Source of the DNA: an uncultured beta proteobacterium
GTDB lineage: Bacteria; Pseudomonadota; Gammaproteobacteria; Burkholderiales; Burkholderiaceae_C
DNA length: 64,000 nucleotides
NCBI GenBank assembly: GCA_903938815.1
Contig: CAJAES010000064.1
Coordinates: 1 to 64,000, forward strand
Direction of reading: 5' to 3'
Part shown: positions 63,913 through 64,000 of the stretch, in pieces
Numbering within the stretch: position 1 is the stretch's first letter
Layout of the letters: every line of letters begins with the position of its first letter
The notes under the pieces: model-generated
Told to the model about the DNA's origin: nothing
The model's database searches: none
The model's input: the letters and a program-made list of their open reading frames with translations, nothing else
Made by a program: the position numbers and the translations under genes

Positions 63913-64000
63913 TCAGTCCGCGGGCAGGGCCAGTTCGTGCGGCGGCACGGGCTTGCCGAACAGGTAGCCCTGGAAGAGCCGGCAGCCGTTGTCCAGCAGG
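63913..64000 (-). CDS. C-terminal end of an EAL-domain protein (partial)
   Basis: The minus-strand frame ends with the visible residues NGCRLFQGYLFGKPVPPHE, which is the conserved C-terminus of EAL domains (GC..QGYLF..P.P) of cyclic-di-GMP phosphodiesterases. Only 28 codons are inside the window, and the rest lies to the right. It converges with the small membrane protein gene. Confidence 0.85.
   Translation of the reverse strand, partial: LLDNGCRLFQGYLFGKPVPPHELALPAD

Overview
The window comes from a high-GC, gene-dense bacterial chromosome. Order, codon use and gene content (fused aerobic indolepyruvate oxidoreductase, urtABCDE urea transporter, TctC-type binding protein, many ABC importers, LysR/GntR regulators) suggest a betaproteobacterium of the Burkholderiales, probably Comamonadaceae-like. 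This is inferred from gene content, not from a search. No rRNA, tRNA, integrase, insertion sequence or CRISPR array was recognised.

Layout. (1) 1-17,325 is a defence island. A complete type I restriction-modification system (hsdR-hsdM-hsdS) runs directly into a complete type I Zorya anti-phage system (zorA-zorB-zorC-zorD). All seven genes are on the minus strand with gaps of at most about 36 bp or small overlaps, so they look like one transcription unit. A 42-codon ORF with its own ribosome binding site overlaps the hsdR start by ATGA. Upstream lie two toxin-antitoxin pairs (Phd/YefM-ParE and VapB-VapC). Downstream, convergent, is an unrecognised TPR-like gene next to a perfect 12-bp inverted repeat. 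(2) 17,427-27,701 is a mixed region: a methyltransferase, a degenerate ABC-ATPase-like protein lacking its ATP motifs, a 4-oxalocrotonate tautomerase ending in a 13-bp tandem repeat, a divergent Lrp regulator and indolepyruvate oxidoreductase, a NitT/TauT-type ABC importer with a deaminase, and a SOUL protein.

(3) 27,785-45,305 begins with an orphan ureD and a repeat-rich intergenic stretch. It continues with a long plus-strand operon for breakdown of condensed urea compounds: allophanate hydrolase (AtzF), carboxybiuret hydrolase subunits (AtzG, AtzE), AtzH/HpxZ, a biuret amidohydrolase (BiuH-like) and a second cysteine hydrolase resembling triuret hydrolase. Two complete ABC importers are interleaved: a BMP/nucleoside-type set and a dipeptide-type set whose binding protein sits at the front and whose permeases and ATPases sit at the back. 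A GntR/FCD regulator closes the cluster. Together these genes could import triuret or biuret and release all their nitrogen as ammonia.

(4) 45,354-50,837 is the urea importer urtABCDE on the minus strand, pointing away from ureD. (5) 51,011-55,854 is a phosphonate-type importer (phnD-phnC-phnE) with an iron-dependent alcohol dehydrogenase and a divergent LysR regulator. A perfect palindrome lies between phnD and the regulator. (6) 55,880-64,000 holds a TerB-like protein, a glycosyltransferase/FkbM methyltransferase/glycosyltransferase trio, and a catabolic cluster (TauD-type dioxygenase, TctC binding protein, amidohydrolase, LysR). An ExoD protein, a small membrane protein and the C-terminal end of an EAL-domain phosphodiesterase finish the window.
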